Translations under genes and position numbers: made by a program
Shown: positions 24,752-25,141 of the stretch, in pieces
How the letters are laid out: every line of letters begins with the position of its first letter
Position numbering within the stretch: position 1 is the first letter of the stretch
The notes under the pieces: generated by a model
What the model was told of the DNA's origin: nothing
The model's database searches: none
The model's input: the letters and a program-made list of their open reading frames with translations, nothing else
NCBI GenBank assembly: GCA_049999725.1
Contig: JBNGIS010020595.1
Span: forward strand, 1 to 25,141
Reading direction: 5' to 3'
DNA: 25,141 bases
Source of the DNA: Haplomitrium mnioides
Taxonomy: Eukaryota; Marchantiophyta; Haplomitriopsida; Calobryales

Positions 24752-25141
24752 ATGGTCGTAGTCCTTTCTTTGTCCACATCTAAAAAAGACCTCGATATTC
24801 ATGATCAAAGTGTGTCTCTGCAAAACACAAAGGGCATACAGTCTATGGACAATTTTAGTTTTGGAGATGAGCCACTCTTCCCGATAGCACCACTCAAACA
24901 ACATCTGATTTTTTTTCAAGTTGCACCTCACAAAGAGATTGGGACATTTGAAACAAATCGAATTCTTTTTGAGGAGTCTTCAGACGATAGTTTGGAAAAC
25001 GATTCTAGCAAAGAGTCTCAATCAATCAACGTTTCTTTGGAGTTATCGCCAAGGGTACGATTTTATTACAAAACAAATTTCATTCTATTGGAGATATTGA
25101 TCAAGATTTGGTTTCGGAATGGTGCAGTTCTCTCAATCCCC
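24752..25141 (+). CDS. Open reading frame running off the right edge, unknown
   Basis: It is open for 130 codons from ATG at 24752-24754 (an in-frame TAG lies directly before it) to the last base of the window. It reads M-V-V-V-L-S-L-S-T-S-K-K-D-L-D-I-H-D, D-N-F-S-F-G-D-E-P-L-F-P-I-A-P-L-K, then F-E-E-S-S-D-D-S-L-E-N-D-S-S-K-E-S. It is acidic and serine-rich, ending in a hydrophobic stretch (F-I-L-L-E-I-L-I-K-I-W-F). The true start may lie upstream, since the same frame is coding-like before two stops. That would make it an exon or a pseudogene. No homologue recognised. Confidence 0.35.
   Translation, partial: MVVVLSLSTSKKDLDIHDQSVSLQNTKGIQSMDNFSFGDEPLFPIAPLKQHLIFFQVAPHKEIGTFETNRILFEESSDDSLENDSSKESQSINVSLELSPRVRFYYKTNFILLEILIKIWFRNGAVLSIP

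Overview
The window looks like a decayed, repeat-rich stretch of a land-plant nuclear genome. The evidence is a chromodomain Ty3/gypsy element and a Ty1/copia element of plant type, an initiator-Met tRNA primer site, GT-AG introns inside AT-rich DNA, and two runs of exactly 100 N (scaffold gaps). I cannot name the species. A seed-free plant or gymnosperm would fit, but that is a guess. I see no intact protein-coding gene, rRNA, tRNA or CRISPR array.

The backbone is a multi-exon gene family present three times as pseudogenes. Copy C is on the + strand at 1-925, cut by the window edge. Copy A is on the - strand at about 2690-6140. Copy B is on the - strand at about 15590-24002, running into a gap. 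In coding order, aligned exons carry a degenerate motif IV (D-V-Q-Y-G in B; I-P-S-G in A; I-P-C-G in C), then a motif I-like D-L-C-S-x-S-G-T-G (B), then an acidic A-V-E-Y-N. That order, IV before I, is that of a beta-class amino-methyltransferase (N6-adenine/N4-cytosine DNA methylase fold). The family is therefore methyltransferase-like, but all three copies have stops, frameshifts or deletions.

The two long introns of this gene hold arrays of a 24-bp unit built on a palindrome, ideal form AGTCCATGCGCGCATGGACT. The arrays sit in matching introns of A (about 4107-4575 and 5470-5665) and B (about 21900-22312 and 23129-23633). Related, longer-period arrays lie beyond the 3' ends of B (about 37 bp period) and C (about 73 bp period).

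Two LTR retrotransposons interrupt this backbone. A - strand Ty1/copia element (6809-14496) is complete from LTR to LTR, with two 110-bp LTRs and a perfect 5-bp target duplication (AAATC). It lies between copies A and B. It is unusual in having a very short LTR, a leader of about 2 kb, and an in-frame tandem array of Gly-Pro-[Leu/Phe]-Val units inside its reverse transcriptase. A + strand Ty3/gypsy chromovirus (15819-20823) sits inside the methyltransferase-like exon of copy B and splits it. Three of its catalytic aspartates, one each in RT, RNase H and integrase, read tyrosine. A short poly(A)-tailed insert with a terminal stem-loop and a 13-bp target duplication (5893-5947) interrupts copy A.

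The right end (24103-25141) holds unidentified + strand sequence, including a reading frame open to the window edge. The most distinctive observations are the Gly-Pro-Leu/Phe-Val array inside the copia RT, and the methyltransferase-like family with palindrome arrays in homologous introns.
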